Numbered from the stretch's first letter, positions 9,201 through 17,812 are shown. The stretch is DNA of 64,000 bases from Kribbella monticola (GCF_003261635.1 NZ_QFXK01000009.1:310001-374000); one strand, 5' to 3'. The notes: generated by a model from the letters alone, not told the origin. Numbers and translations are program-made.

Positions 9201-10148
9201 CTACGGTCGGCCGGGCAAGCGGTAGTTGTCGCCGAGGACCTGGCCTCGGTCGGGTTTGTAGAGGTCGAACCCGCGGGAGTTGCACTGGAGGCCGCCATTG
9301 ATGCAGTGGCTCACCAGGGCGGCGAGTGTCTGCGGGTCCCAGGCGTTGAAGAAGTCGTAGTGCCAGGAGTACCCACGACCGCTGGCGAGGTGGATCTGGC
9401 TCTCGTCTCCGTCAGCGGGGAACGCGATCTTGAATTCCAGCATCGGTACGGCGACCGGGTGGTCGGCTGGGCAGACATAGTTGACCGGGTAGGCCATGTG
9501 GCTCTTGTGATCGGCCGAGTCCAGGTGCACGCCGTCCCAGCAACTCGGCGCCTGATAGCGGACGTTGAGCTGGGTACCCGCCGGGCAGTTCGCCGGGAAG
9601 TCCCAGTTGTGCGAGCTGTCGCCGCACTCCCAGCCCTCGACGGCACCGGGTGAGGTCCGGAACTGATCCTGGGTCGCGGCCGGACTGCCGACGACGAACC
9701 GGATACCCGGCGGGAACGGACGAACATCCTGGTACCTCAGGATGCCCGACTTGTAGTAGATCGTCTGCGCCCACGTCTGGATGATCGGCTGGTCGCCGCG
9801 GAACATGGTCGGCCACCAGTACGCCGAGAGGTCGTCCGGGTTGAGGCAGGTCGTCGAGTAGGCGCCGGCCGCGGTCAGCGAATCTAGCGTGGTGGCGGCG
9901 TTCGTGGTGGTGTTGCCCACGAAACTGTGTTCGTGCGAGGCACCCGGCATGTTCGGGAACACGATCGGGTCGTTGGTCGCGCGGTGGTGAACCGTGCAGT
10001 TGACCTGGAACTCGTGGTGGGTGACCAGGTCGTCGGCTTGGGCCGGGTTACCGGTTGCGGCCGTCAGCAGGGCGGCGACGGTCAGGGCGGACAGGGTCAG
10101 GGCGGCGACGCCGCCGGCGGACAGGGCTTTCTTCCTTCGTGTGAACAC
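9201..10148 (-). CDS. Secreted DUF1996 domain protein
   Basis: A 315-aa secreted protein. The start is the GTG at 10148, with AGGAGG six nt before it (10155-10160); the longer open frame to 10601 crosses the promoter region and is not coding. A signal peptide (basic start, long hydrophobic run, cut after NPAQA) is followed by a DUF1996 domain, recognisable by HHEFQVNCTVHH, the NMPGASHEHSFVGN segment, CWDGVHLDSADHKSHMAYP and HYDFFNAWDP. DUF1996 proteins occur in fungi and actinomycetes, often with carbohydrate-binding modules; activity is not known. The gene is divergent from a glycosidase and shares an intergenic region with two LacI-type palindromes. Confidence 0.88.
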   Translation of the reverse strand: MFTRRKKALSAGGVAALTLSALTVAALLTAATGNPAQADDLVTHHEFQVNCTVHHRATNDPIVFPNMPGASHEHSFVGNTTTNAATTLDSLTAAGAYSTTCLNPDDLSAYWWPTMFRGDQPIIQTWAQTIYYKSGILRYQDVRPFPPGIRFVVGSPAATQDQFRTSPGAVEGWECGDSSHNWDFPANCPAGTQLNVRYQAPSCWDGVHLDSADHKSHMAYPVNYVCPADHPVAVPMLEFKIAFPADGDESQIHLASGRGYSWHYDFFNAWDPQTLAALVSHCINGGLQCNSRGFDLYKPDRGQVLGDNYRLPGRP

Positions 10149-10250
10149 GGAGCTCCTCCTGTCGGGGGATTTCCGCGGGGCGGTTGCCATCGGCAATGCG
10201 ACTACGGCAGTGCTACTACGGCGGCTGGCCCGCGGTGGGACACATCGCGG

Positions 10251-10297
10251 GAGAGCGCTCTCTGAAACAGCCTCGGTCCGGCCCTTCCGGCTGTCAA
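10251..10297 (-). promoter_or_regulatory. Promoter -35 and LacI-type operator for the DUF1996 gene
   Basis: On the minus strand TTGACA (10297-10292) is followed 29 nt later by the perfect 12-bp palindrome GAGAGCGCTCTC (10251-10262). A clear -10 is not seen. The palindrome has the central CG and symmetric form of LacI-family operators and matches the one on the other side of this 318-bp intergenic region (10149-10466). Confidence 0.6.
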
Positions 10298-10337
10298 GAG
10301 TCGCGTGGTTCCGGAACCGGCTGAGCGTGACGAGGCG

Positions 10338-10391
10338 TTGACAACCAGCTAGCGCAGCGGCAACCATCAGCTCCACGAGAGAGCGCTCTCT
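10338..10391 (+). promoter_or_regulatory. Promoter -35 and LacI-type operator for the glycosidase gene
   Basis: TTGACA at 10338-10343, a weak -10 near AACCAT (10362-10367) and then the perfect 14-bp palindrome AGAGAGCGCTCTCT (10378-10391), which would cover the transcription start. The core is identical to the palindrome at 10251-10262. The LacI gene at 12754 is the obvious candidate to bind both. Confidence 0.65.
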
Positions 10392-10466
10392 GACCTCTCG
10401 GCCACCGGCATCGTCCCCTCCCGCCGGTCGCTGTGCCGTTCCGCCCTCACAGCGAGGAGTACCCCG

Positions 10467-12650
10467 ATGAACTTCGTGACAAGTCACGGCCGCCCACGCC
10501 CGGCAAGGCGCAGACGTCGTGTCCGCTCGGTGATCGCAGCCACGGTCGCTGCGGCCACCGTGCTGCTCGGCAACGTCATCCTGCTCGCCGAACCGGCCCA
10601 CGCCGCGACCCTTCTGTCACAGGGAAAACCGGTCACCGCTTCAGCGATCGAAGGCGCCGGTACGCCGGCCGCCGCGGCCGTCGACGGTGATCTCAGCACC
10701 CGCTGGTCGACGCCCTTCAGCGACCCCCAGTGGCTGCAGGTCGACCTCGGCGCAGCGGCTGATGTCAGCCAGGTGGTCCTGCGCTGGGAGGCCGCCTACG
10801 CGACGGCGTACCGGATCGAGGTTTCGAACGACGCGCAGAACTGGAGCCCGATCTACAGCACCACCACCGGCCACGGCGGTACCGAGACGCTCAACGTGAC
10901 CGGCAACGGCCGTTATGTGCGCTTCTACGGCACCCAGCGCGTTGGCGGCTACGGATATTCGCTGTGGGAGTTCGAAGTCCACGGCACGCCGGGCAACGGC
11001 GGTCCCTCGCAGGGCACCGGTACCGTCCGGATCGCAGGTAGTCAGGGCAACTGGCAACTACTGGTGAACAACGCGCCCTTCCAGATCAAGGGCCTGACCT
11101 GGGGTCCACCGGCCAGCGAGGCGGCGCAGCGGCTGCCCGAGCTGAAGTCGATCGGCGTCAACACCGTCCGGACCTGGGGGACGGACGCGAGTTCGAAGCC
11201 GCTCTTCGATGCCGCGGCCTCGAACGGGATGCGGGTGATTGCCGGCTACTGGCTCCAGCCTGGTGGTGGACCCGGTAGCGGTGGCTGCGTCAATTACGTC
11301 AGCGACACGACGTACAAGGCCAACATGCTGGCCGAGATCCAGCGCTGGACGACGGCGTACAAGGACAACCAGGGCGTGCTGCTCTGGAATGTCGGCAACG
11401 AATCCGTGCTCGGCATGCAGAACTGCTTCTCCGGCACCGAGTTGGAGAACCAGCGCATCGCGTACGCCAAGTTCGTCAACGAAGCGACGAAGGCGATCCA
11501 CGCGATCGATCCGAACCACCCGGTCACCTCGACCGACGCCTGGACCGGGGCGTGGCCGTACTTCAAGCAGTACACGCCTGACCTCGACCTGCTGGCGGTG
11601 AACTCGTACGGGCACATCTGCCAGGTGAAGCAGGATTGGATCAACGGTGGCTACACCAAGCCGTACATCGTCACCGAGGCCGGACCCGCCGGGGAGTGGG
11701 AGGTTCCGAACGACGCCAACGGAGTACCGGACGAGCCCACTGACGTACAGAAGCGCGACGGCTACCTGCAGGCGTGGAACTGCATCACCGGGCATGCGGG
11801 AGTCGCACTGGGTGCAACGCTCTTCCACTACGGCACCGAGAACGACTTCGGCGCCGTATGGTTCAACCTCACGCCGGCCGGCGAGAAGCGGCTGTCGTGG
11901 TACGCCGTACGCCAGGCCTTCGGTGGTCAGCAGGGCGGCAACACAGCTCCGGTGATCACCAGCATGACGCTGAGCCGTACGACGGATGTCCCGGCCGGCG
12001 GAACCATCTCGGTGAACGTCAACGTGACCGACCCCGACGGGGATGCGCTGACGCACGAGTTCAAGGTCGGTGGGAAGTACATCGACGGCAGCGGGGCTCT
12101 GGTGACCACGCCGTCGTCCGGGAACGGCCCGTTCACAGTGACCGTGCCGCAGCGGCTCGGGGTGTGGAAGCTCTACGACTACGTGCGGGACGGCCATGGA
12201 AACGTGGGGATCGAGACCAGGTCGTTCCGGGTCGTCGCACCACCTGTCCAAGGCACCAACATCGCACGCGGCCGGCCCGCGACGGCGTCGTCGTACCAGC
12301 AGGTCGGCAACGAAGCGCCGTACCCGCCGTCGAACGTGACGGACGGGAACAACAGCACCCGCTGGGCGAGCGACTGGTCGGATCCGCAGTGGATCCAGGT
12401 GGATCTGGGCTCGGTGCAGTCGTTCGATCGGGTCCAGCTGATCTGGGAGAGCGCGTTCGCGCGGTCCTACCGGATCGAGGTCTCCGACGACGGGAACGCG
12501 TGGAGAGCGCTCTACAGCGCCGCTGACGGGAACGGTGACGTGGACGATCTCGCGCTCGCCGGGTCGGGCCGGTACGTGCGGCTCACCGGTACGCAGCGGG
12601 GGAGTGGTTTCGGGTATTCGCTGTACGAGTTCGGCATCTACCGGCGCTGA
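10467..12650 (+). CDS. Secreted GH2-type TIM-barrel glycoside hydrolase with two F5/8 (CBM32) domains
   Basis: A 727-aa secreted glycosidase. GAGGAG is 8 nt before the ATG. Signal peptide (about 1-47), discoidin/F5-8 type C (CBM32-like) domain (about 48-170), a TIM-barrel catalytic domain (about 190-490), an Ig-like domain (about 495-590) and a second F5/8 domain (about 600-727). The two discoidin domains share the pattern DGDLSTRWSTPFSDPQWLQVDLG / DGNNSTRWASDWSDPQWIQV. Likely catalytic acid/base is Glu in NVGNES (about 312) and nucleophile Glu in VTEAGP (about 403), as in clan GH-A enzymes. Substrate is unknown; a beta-linked glycan is inferred. Probably repressed by the neighbouring LacI protein. 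Confidence 0.85.
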   Translation: MNFVTSHGRPRPARRRRRVRSVIAATVAAATVLLGNVILLAEPAHAATLLSQGKPVTASAIEGAGTPAAAAVDGDLSTRWSTPFSDPQWLQVDLGAAADVSQVVLRWEAAYATAYRIEVSNDAQNWSPIYSTTTGHGGTETLNVTGNGRYVRFYGTQRVGGYGYSLWEFEVHGTPGNGGPSQGTGTVRIAGSQGNWQLLVNNAPFQIKGLTWGPPASEAAQRLPELKSIGVNTVRTWGTDASSKPLFDAAASNGMRVIAGYWLQPGGGPGSGGCVNYVSDTTYKANMLAEIQRWTTAYKDNQGVLLWNVGNESVLGMQNCFSGTELENQRIAYAKFVNEATKAIHAIDPNHPVTSTDAWTGAWPYFKQYTPDLDLLAVNSYGHICQVKQDWINGGYTKPYIVTEAGPAGEWEVPNDANGVPDEPTDVQKRDGYLQAWNCITGHAGVALGATLFHYGTENDFGAVWFNLTPAGEKRLSWYAVRQAFGGQQGGNTAPVITSMTLSRTTDVPAGGTISVNVNVTDPDGDALTHEFKVGGKYIDGSGALVTTPSSGNGPFTVTVPQRLGVWKLYDYVRDGHGNVGIETRSFRVVAPPVQGTNIARGRPATASSYQQVGNEAPYPPSNVTDGNNSTRWASDWSDPQWIQVDLGSVQSFDRVQLIWESAFARSYRIEVSDDGNAWRALYSAADGNGDVDDLALAGSGRYVRLTGTQRGSGFGYSLYEFGIYRR

Positions 12651-12661
12651 GAATTCACTGA

Positions 12662-12701
12662 GCCCGGCGGCTCTGCCATTGCGCGGCAGCAGTCGCCGGG
12701 C
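12662..12701 (+). terminator. Nested hairpin terminator after the glycosidase
   Basis: GCCCGGCG (12662-12669) pairs with CGCCGGGC (12694-12701), and inside it CTGCC (12673-12677) pairs with GGCAG (12685-12689). It follows the glycosidase stop by about 12 bp. Confidence 0.65.
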
Positions 12702-12753
12702 CTGTGGATGAAGGACAGGGGAGACGGCGTTGACAGAGATACGATCCGGTGCC

Positions 12754-13782
12754 ATGAGCACGAAGTCTGCGGATCGCAAGCCCACCTTGGAAGATGTCGC
12801 CTTGGTGGCCGGCGTTTCGCGGGCGACCGCGTCCCGGGTGATCAACGGGAGCAAGAAGGTCAACGCCCAGATGATCCGGGACGTGCAGCGGGCCGTCAAG
12901 ACGACCGGCTACGTCCCCAACACGGCAGCGCGCACGCTGGTGAACGGCAAGACCGGCTCGATCGCGCTGGTGCTGTCCGGGTCCGACGGATCGGCCGAGC
13001 AGGTGTTCGGCGACCCGTTCTTCGGTCGCGTCACCGGCGGAGTCGTCAAACATCTCAGCAATGAAGGGATTCACCCTTCGCTGGTGCTGGCCGATTCCGA
13101 CGAGGCGCGCGCCAAGGCGATCTCCTACGTACGCCGGGGCGGCGCCGACGGTGCGCTCCTGGTGTCCACCCATGCCGACGATCCGCTGCCCGGGTTGTTC
13201 GTCGACGAACGGCTGCCCGCCGTGCTCTTCGCCAGGCCGGGGCGCCCGACGCCGATCAGCTTCGTCGATCTCGACCATGACAAAGGTGCCGCGCTCGCCG
13301 CCGAGCGGTTGGTCGCTCGAGGCTGCCGGAACATCGCCACCATCTCGGGTCCACCCGCCGTACTGGCCGCGCAGGATCGCGAGAAGGGCTTCCGCCAGGC
13401 GATGGCCCAGCACGGCCGGCCGTACGTACCAGTTGCCATCGGCAACTTCACCCGGGAGAGCGGCGAGGTCGCGATGGCGGAGTTGCTGCGCGACCACCCG
13501 AGTTTGGACGGTGTCTTCGTCGCCAACGACCTGATGGCCGAAGGCGCTCTCCAGGTACTACGGGATCACGGTCGCCGGGTCCCCGACGATGTCGCCGTGG
13601 TCGGCTTCGACGACAGCCTCCCGGCCCGCCAGGCCGAGCCAGGTCTCACCACCATCGCCCAGCCCCTGGAGGAGATGGCCGCCGAAATGGCCCGCCTCCT
13701 CCTCGCCCGCATCGCCGACCCCACCGTCCAACCCACCTCAGTCATCTTCGCCCCGCGCCTCGTCATCCGGGAATCCGCCTGA
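12754..13782 (+). CDS. LacI-family transcriptional regulator
   Basis: A 342-aa LacI/GalR repressor. The N-terminal helix-turn-helix reads TLEDVALVAGVSRATASRVI with the hinge region GYVPNTAARTL, followed by a periplasmic-binding-protein-like sugar-sensing domain ending in the usual DDVAVVGFDDS and the LTTIAQPLEEM stretch. ATG 12754 is chosen over an upstream TTG at 12730 because it gives the normal family N-terminus; no strong ribosome site is seen. It lies 104 bp after the glycosidase and is the likely ligand of the GAGAGCGCTCTC palindromes between the DUF1996 and glycosidase genes. Confidence 0.9.
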   Translation: MSTKSADRKPTLEDVALVAGVSRATASRVINGSKKVNAQMIRDVQRAVKTTGYVPNTAARTLVNGKTGSIALVLSGSDGSAEQVFGDPFFGRVTGGVVKHLSNEGIHPSLVLADSDEARAKAISYVRRGGADGALLVSTHADDPLPGLFVDERLPAVLFARPGRPTPISFVDLDHDKGAALAAERLVARGCRNIATISGPPAVLAAQDREKGFRQAMAQHGRPYVPVAIGNFTRESGEVAMAELLRDHPSLDGVFVANDLMAEGALQVLRDHGRRVPDDVAVVGFDDSLPARQAEPGLTTIAQPLEEMAAEMARLLLARIADPTVQPTSVIFAPRLVIRESA

Positions 13783-13794
13783 CACCCGAAGTCA

Positions 13795-13853
13795 GGTGGC
13801 CCCTGGGATCTCCGGCCACCGAACACGCGCTGGAGGCGCATTGCGTCGCCTCC
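13795..13853. terminator. Two short hairpins between convergent genes
   Basis: GGTGGCC (13795-13801) with GGCCACC (13814-13820), and GGAGGCG (13832-13838) with CGCCTCC (13847-13853). Both lie between the LacI stop (13782) and the convergent TPR gene end (13884). Confidence 0.55.
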
Positions 13854-13883
13854 TTGGGGCACGACTTCCGCCCTGCAGAGGAT

Positions 13884-14669
13884 TCAGGTAGTGGAGATGA
13901 GCGTTGCGGACTCCCTGATCAGCCAGGGGAGGTTTGCCTGGCGGGACCAGCGGTTGACTTCGGTGGCGATGGCGGCTGCGCCGGCGGGGTTGCCCTCGTC
14001 GCGGGTGACGACGGCGAGGAGCGTCTGCTGGGCCAGCGCGCCGAGGAGGTGACCGAGTTGCTGGCGGAGTTCGGTCGAGCGTTCCCACTGGGCGCGGGCG
14101 AGTTTGAGGTCGCCGGACGTGTGGGCGTGATCGCCGAGATGCCGCAGTGCGAGCGAGATCACCATCTTGTCGCCTGAGCGTTCGCCGAGTTCCAGGGCGA
14201 CCGTCAGGTGCGCAAAGGCTTGCTCGGGAAGTTCGAGGAGGTGCTCGGCGATCATCCCCGCATAGAACGCCGCGTGCCCGGCGCGGCCGTCGTCGGGAGC
14301 GCTGTCCTGCAACTTCACGGCCCGCTCGCTCAGCTCGAGACTTGCTTCCGCCGTCACCTGATCGCGGGTGCGGAGCGCCATCCCGTAGGCCTTGCGGAGT
14401 TTGAGGAAGGCGAGATCCCAGCGAAGTGTGTCGTCGTAAGCCGCAGTGAGTGCTTTCTCGAAGCGCTCCAGTGGACCCTGCGCCGTGTCGACTGCTTGGG
14501 CGAAGTCCTGGTCGACGGCGACCTCGGCGCGCACGGCCGCGACGGCGACGGCCTCTGCGGGATCGGCAGGAGTGATGGCTTCGAGGAGCTGGCCGGCTTC
14601 ATCCCAGCGGCCGGCTCGCATCAGAGCACTGGCGGACTGGAGAACGGGAGAGAGCGCGATCTGAGTCAT
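13884..14669 (-). CDS. Tetratricopeptide-like helical repeat protein
   Basis: A 261-aa cytoplasmic all-helical protein with TPR-like spacing (for example LQSASALMRAGRWDEAGQLL and HAAFYAGMIAEHLLELPEQAF), so probably a protein-binding scaffold. No enzyme motif is seen. The start is taken as the ATG at 14669 (MTQIALSP); in-frame ATGs further upstream (14690, 14702) would add MSKYSAG-like residues across the promoter region and lack support. It is divergent from a MarR gene with 66 bp between them, so it is the likely MarR target. The function is not recognised beyond the fold. Confidence 0.7.
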   Translation of the reverse strand: MTQIALSPVLQSASALMRAGRWDEAGQLLEAITPADPAEAVAVAAVRAEVAVDQDFAQAVDTAQGPLERFEKALTAAYDDTLRWDLAFLKLRKAYGMALRTRDQVTAEASLELSERAVKLQDSAPDDGRAGHAAFYAGMIAEHLLELPEQAFAHLTVALELGERSGDKMVISLALRHLGDHAHTSGDLKLARAQWERSTELRQQLGHLLGALAQQTLLAVVTRDEGNPAGAAAIATEVNRWSRQANLPWLIRESATLISTT

Positions 14670-14682
14670 GCCGGCAGAGTAT

Positions 14683-14726
14683 TTCGACATCGAATGTTTT
14701 GACAACAAACCTTTGGCCACTGAATA
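14683..14726 (+). promoter_or_regulatory. MarR-region promoter with TTCGA-N2-TCGAA palindrome
   Basis: TTCGACATCGAA (14683-14694) is an inverted repeat of 5-2-5. TTGACA (14699-14704) follows, and a weak -10 (GAATAC) starts 17 nt later. The palindrome lies in the 66-bp space shared by the divergent TPR and MarR genes, where a MarR dimer would be expected to bind for autoregulation. Confidence 0.5.
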
Positions 14727-14735
14727 CTTCGGCTC

Positions 14736-15227
14736 ATGAAGGATTTCATCGACGACCACATCGACCTGTGGGCCCGCGAACTGCCGGAGATGGACCTGCG
14801 GGTCGAGGCCGTCGCGACCCGGCTGCAGGTGCTGACCAAGTACCTCGATCGGCGCCGCGATGCCGTGCTGGCCGGCCATGGCCTGCAGTGGTGGGAGTTC
14901 AAGACCCTGCACATGCTCCGGCGCGGTGGTTCGCCGTACCGGGCGACGCCGGGGGAGTTGGCATCCCAGCTGAATCTGTCGCCGGCGACGCTCACCAACA
15001 GGTTGGACGCGCTGGTGCGGCAGGGCTATGTGGTGCGGGAGAACGACCGCGACGACCGCCGCAAGGTGGTCGCGATGCTCACCGAAGCCGGTCTCAAGAT
15101 CTGGCAGCAGGGCATCGGCGACATCAGCCGGGTCGAGCAGGAACTGGTCGGCGAACTCAGCCGGGCAGAGCAGGAGCAACTCATCGTTCTGCTCCGCCGG
15201 TTGGTGCTGGCCACCGAAAAGCCGTGA
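14736..15227 (+). CDS. MarR-family transcriptional regulator
   Basis: A 163-aa MarR-type winged-helix regulator. The DNA-binding core is visible as LQWWEFKTLHMLRRGG, then the recognition helix region LASQLNLSPATLTNRLDALV and the wing RENDRDDRRKVVAMLTEAG with the family DxRxxxVxLT pattern. Long N- and C-terminal helices form the dimer. Divergent from the TPR gene; the shared palindrome at 14683-14694 is its probable operator. The ligand cannot be predicted. Confidence 0.9.
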   Translation: MKDFIDDHIDLWARELPEMDLRVEAVATRLQVLTKYLDRRRDAVLAGHGLQWWEFKTLHMLRRGGSPYRATPGELASQLNLSPATLTNRLDALVRQGYVVRENDRDDRRKVVAMLTEAGLKIWQQGIGDISRVEQELVGELSRAEQEQLIVLLRRLVLATEKP

Positions 15228-15322
15228 GAATTCCGCACCGGCGATGGCAAGTTCGGTCTGTCGGCTCCGACGTACTCGGTGAAGGCACCCACCAGGGAGC
15301 CCCGGGACAGGAGCGCAGACCG

Positions 15323-15538
15323 ATGGAACCGATGCACCTTTTGCTGGCACGACAGCGCGTCGCCGACGACATGCGCCGCCGCGTGAACCCCGGTGCGCCC
15401 GGCGAAGCACGCCGTACGACGCGAATCACTCGTCACCGGCTGTCGCACTTGATTCGCCAGGCAGTGACGAGTCGTTCGAGGGCAATGGAAAAGCGGGTGA
15501 CTCGACCCAGAGTCGTGTCAGAGTCTTGCGGTGACTGA
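15323..15538 (+). CDS. Possible small basic protein (71 aa)
   Basis: A 71-codon frame beginning MEPMHLLLARQRVADDMRRR, preceded by AGGAG 9 nt before the ATG. The product is strongly basic with an amphipathic helical start and has no motif I recognise. It overlaps the GNAT start (15531) by 8 nt, which would allow translational coupling. It fills much of the 303-bp gap between the MarR and GNAT genes. Support is limited to the ribosome site, length and context. Confidence 0.35.
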   Translation: MEPMHLLLARQRVADDMRRRVNPGAPGEARRTTRITRHRLSHLIRQAVTSRSRAMEKRVTRPRVVSESCGD

Positions 15539-16322
15539 TACGACGAACAAGGCGACCGTCCTGCTGGCGGCGTACGACGACCAACTGCGCGGCGGCTCCG
15601 AGGCGGCCGACGTGCCGACCAGTACCGACGGGCCGGTGATCCGGGTCGAGTACCCGAACCGCGGCTTCGTGAGTTACCGCTCTCTGGGCGGCGTCGAGGA
15701 TCTCGATGCGTTGATCGCGCGGCAACGTGACTACTTCGCGGCGAAGAACCAGCCGGTTGAGTGGAAGACTCGCGGCCACGACCTGCCCGCGGATCTGCCT
15801 GAGCGGTTGATCGCCGCCGGGTTCGTCCCCGAAGAGCGGGAAACCGTGGTGATCGCGGAGAGCGCGGACATCGTCGAGCGGCTGCACGGGCGTGACCACG
15901 TCGACGGCGTCACCATCCGGCGTACCGCCGAGGAGTCCGACTTCGCGCGGATCGCGGCGATGGAGTCGACGGTCTGGAACCAGGACTGGTCCTGGCTCAC
16001 CGCCGATCTGATCCGGCGGCAGGCGACCGGTCTCACGGACATCTTCGTCGCGGAGGCAGGCGGCGAAGTCGTCTCCGCCGCCTGGGCGGTCTACAAGAAG
16101 GGCACGGACTTCACGGGGTTGTGGGGCGGCTCGACCTTGGCCGAGTGGCGCGGCAAGGGGATCTACAAGGCGTTGGTCGCTGTGCGTGCCGCCCGAGCGG
16201 TGGACCTCGGTTACAAATACCTCCAAGTGGATGCCTCGGACGACAGTTCGCCGATCTTGCAGCGACTGGGATTCCTCGCGGTCACCACCACCACGCCGTA
16301 CGTCTACACGCCACAGAGCTGA
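15531..16322 (+). CDS. GNAT family N-acetyltransferase
   Basis: A 263-aa protein with a C-terminal GNAT acetyltransferase domain (about 125-255). VTIRRTAEESDFARIAAME opens the domain, and STLAEWRGKGIYKALVAVRA forms the acetyl-CoA pyrophosphate-binding loop (R/Q-x-x-G-x-G/A form), followed by YLQVDASDDSSPILQRLGF. The N-terminal third is family-specific and probably contributes substrate binding. GTG start. Substrate unknown. Confidence 0.85.
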   Translation: MTDTTNKATVLLAAYDDQLRGGSEAADVPTSTDGPVIRVEYPNRGFVSYRSLGGVEDLDALIARQRDYFAAKNQPVEWKTRGHDLPADLPERLIAAGFVPEERETVVIAESADIVERLHGRDHVDGVTIRRTAEESDFARIAAMESTVWNQDWSWLTADLIRRQATGLTDIFVAEAGGEVVSAAWAVYKKGTDFTGLWGGSTLAEWRGKGIYKALVAVRAARAVDLGYKYLQVDASDDSSPILQRLGFLAVTTTTPYVYTPQS

Positions 16323-16432
16323 TAGACAGAGCGCTGGGCGCGGACCTGTCGAGGACCGGCAACCGGCTCCGACGTTGCCCGTGAACGGCGCCGAGGTGTC
16401 GCTGCGTGGGCCGACCTGGAGGAAGCGAACTG

Positions 16433-16822
16433 ATGAAGTACATGCTGTTGATGCACACCAACAAGCAAGGGTGGGACGAGATGCCCGCGGCGTGGTCGCA
16501 GGAGGATCTCGGTGTCATGGTCCGGTACATGAAGGATCTCGATCGCGAACTGGCGGCGGCAGGCGAACTGGTCGAGGACCGCGGACTGGCCGGTCCCGAC
16601 CAGATGAAGACGCTGCAGGCGCGCGACGACGGCGAGCCGATCGTGACCGACGGGCCGTTCTCAGAGACCAAGGAGGTCCTGGCCGGCTACTGGGTCGTCG
16701 ACGTCGCCTCGGAGGAGCGGGTCCTGGAGATCGCTCTCCACATCTCCCGTACTCCAGGCCCCGGCGGCCGGCCCCTCAACCAACCGGTAGAAATCCACCC
16801 CGAAGGCGTAGCCCCCGCCTGA
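16433..16822 (+). CDS. YCII-related (DGPF) domain protein
   Basis: A 129-aa YCII-like ferredoxin-fold protein. GGAGGAAG precedes the ATG at 16433 (MKYMLLMHTN), so the longer GTG frame from 16406 is not used. Family hallmarks are the N-terminal MKYMLLM strand and the VTDGPFSETKEVLAGYWVVD motif. In actinomycetes this family is usually paired with an ECF sigma factor; none is present beside it here. The biochemical role of the family is not established. Confidence 0.85.
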   Translation: MKYMLLMHTNKQGWDEMPAAWSQEDLGVMVRYMKDLDRELAAAGELVEDRGLAGPDQMKTLQARDDGEPIVTDGPFSETKEVLAGYWVVDVASEERVLEIALHISRTPGPGGRPLNQPVEIHPEGVAPA

Positions 16823-16919
16823 TCCCGCACCTACTGCCGAGGGCAGATCTCGCCTACCGCCCGTCAGAGCCTGACCAGCGCTCCTCCACCATCGGCGGTG
16901 CTGGCGCGGTGGGATCAGG
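16818..16919. other. Long-range inverted repeat between convergent genes
   Basis: CCTGATCCC at 16818-16826 overlaps the YCII stop codon, and its exact reverse complement GGGATCAGG at 16911-16919 overlaps the end of the convergent SGNH gene. It could form a large stem-loop closing both transcripts. Weak evidence. Confidence 0.3.
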
Positions 16920-17700
16920 CTTTGGTGCGGAGGTGGGTGAGGATCAGGTCTGCTACGGCCTGCATGCCGGCTTCGTTGGGGTGGTAGGGAGTGCCGCGGG
17001 TCAGGCGGAAGCCGGTGGTCCACGGCTCAGGGGAGCCGAGGGCGTGGTCGAGGCTTGCGGTTGAGGCGGCGATCAGGTCGGCGCCGGTCCTCTCGGCGGC
17101 TTTGGCGAAGGCTGCGGCGAGCCCTTCGGCCATCAGTACGACGCTGGGCAGTTGCTCCTCGTTGAGCGGTACGTCGAGCCTCGGCCGAGTCCCCGGTCCG
17201 ACGAGCGTGTGGTAGTCGACCAGCAGGATGCGGCTCCGTGGAGCGCTCTCCCGGATCCGTGTCACGACCTCCGTCAGCGAGTCGGCCACGGCGTCGTACT
17301 CGCTCTGATCCTTCAGGTAGCTGACCCGGGCGCGGATCCGGTTGCCGAGCCGTTTGGCGACCAGGCCGACCGGCCGTGCCAACGTGTTCATCAGGCTGCC
17401 GCGGAGGAACGTCCCGATGTAGTCGAGGTCGTTGCCGCCGGCAGTCACCGTGACGAGTGCGGTTTCGGGGCCGACGGCATCGATCTGCGGTGCCGCGTCG
17501 TTCTGCCGTTCGGACAGCAGGTTGGCCGTCGTCGCACCGGAGTACGTGACGTCGACGAGATCCAGCTCGAGCGCCTCGGCGACGAGATGCGCGTAGTTAC
17601 GGCCAGACCGCCCGGCGGCCTTGTCGAGTTGCGGTTCGATTCCAGGCCCGGCAGCGAACGAACTGCCCAGAGCGACATAGCGACTGCCAGGTGAGATCAC
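16915..17700 (-). CDS. Cytoplasmic SGNH/GDSL-fold hydrolase
   Basis: A 261-aa SGNH/GDSL-type esterase or lipase-fold protein without a signal peptide. Block I is ALGSSFAAGPG (catalytic Ser about 13), block III is TAGGNDLDY (about 88-96) and block V is TPYHPNEAGMQAV (His about 244). The Asp normally three residues before the catalytic His is Thr here, so the charge relay is altered. It may work as a Ser-His dyad or be impaired. Convergent with the YCII gene; no operon partner is evident. Confidence 0.82.
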   Translation of the reverse strand: MISPGSRYVALGSSFAAGPGIEPQLDKAAGRSGRNYAHLVAEALELDLVDVTYSGATTANLLSERQNDAAPQIDAVGPETALVTVTAGGNDLDYIGTFLRGSLMNTLARPVGLVAKRLGNRIRARVSYLKDQSEYDAVADSLTEVVTRIRESAPRSRILLVDYHTLVGPGTRPRLDVPLNEEQLPSVVLMAEGLAAAFAKAAERTGADLIAASTASLDHALGSPEPWTTGFRLTRGTPYHPNEAGMQAVADLILTHLRTKA

Positions 17701-17812
17701 CGCACCGAAGATAGCCGGTCTCCTGTCACGATGTGCGGGCGTTGCTCCAACACGGCACGGAGGATGCCGCCAAACCCGGGCTGCCCGTTCGGATAAGTTC
17801 CGATCGGGAGTT

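Noticed and set aside
10149..10601. A longer DUF1996 protein starting at 10601
   Set aside because: It would cross the divergent promoter and operators and lacks a signal peptide at its start; GTG 10148 has an ideal ribosome site and signal sequence.
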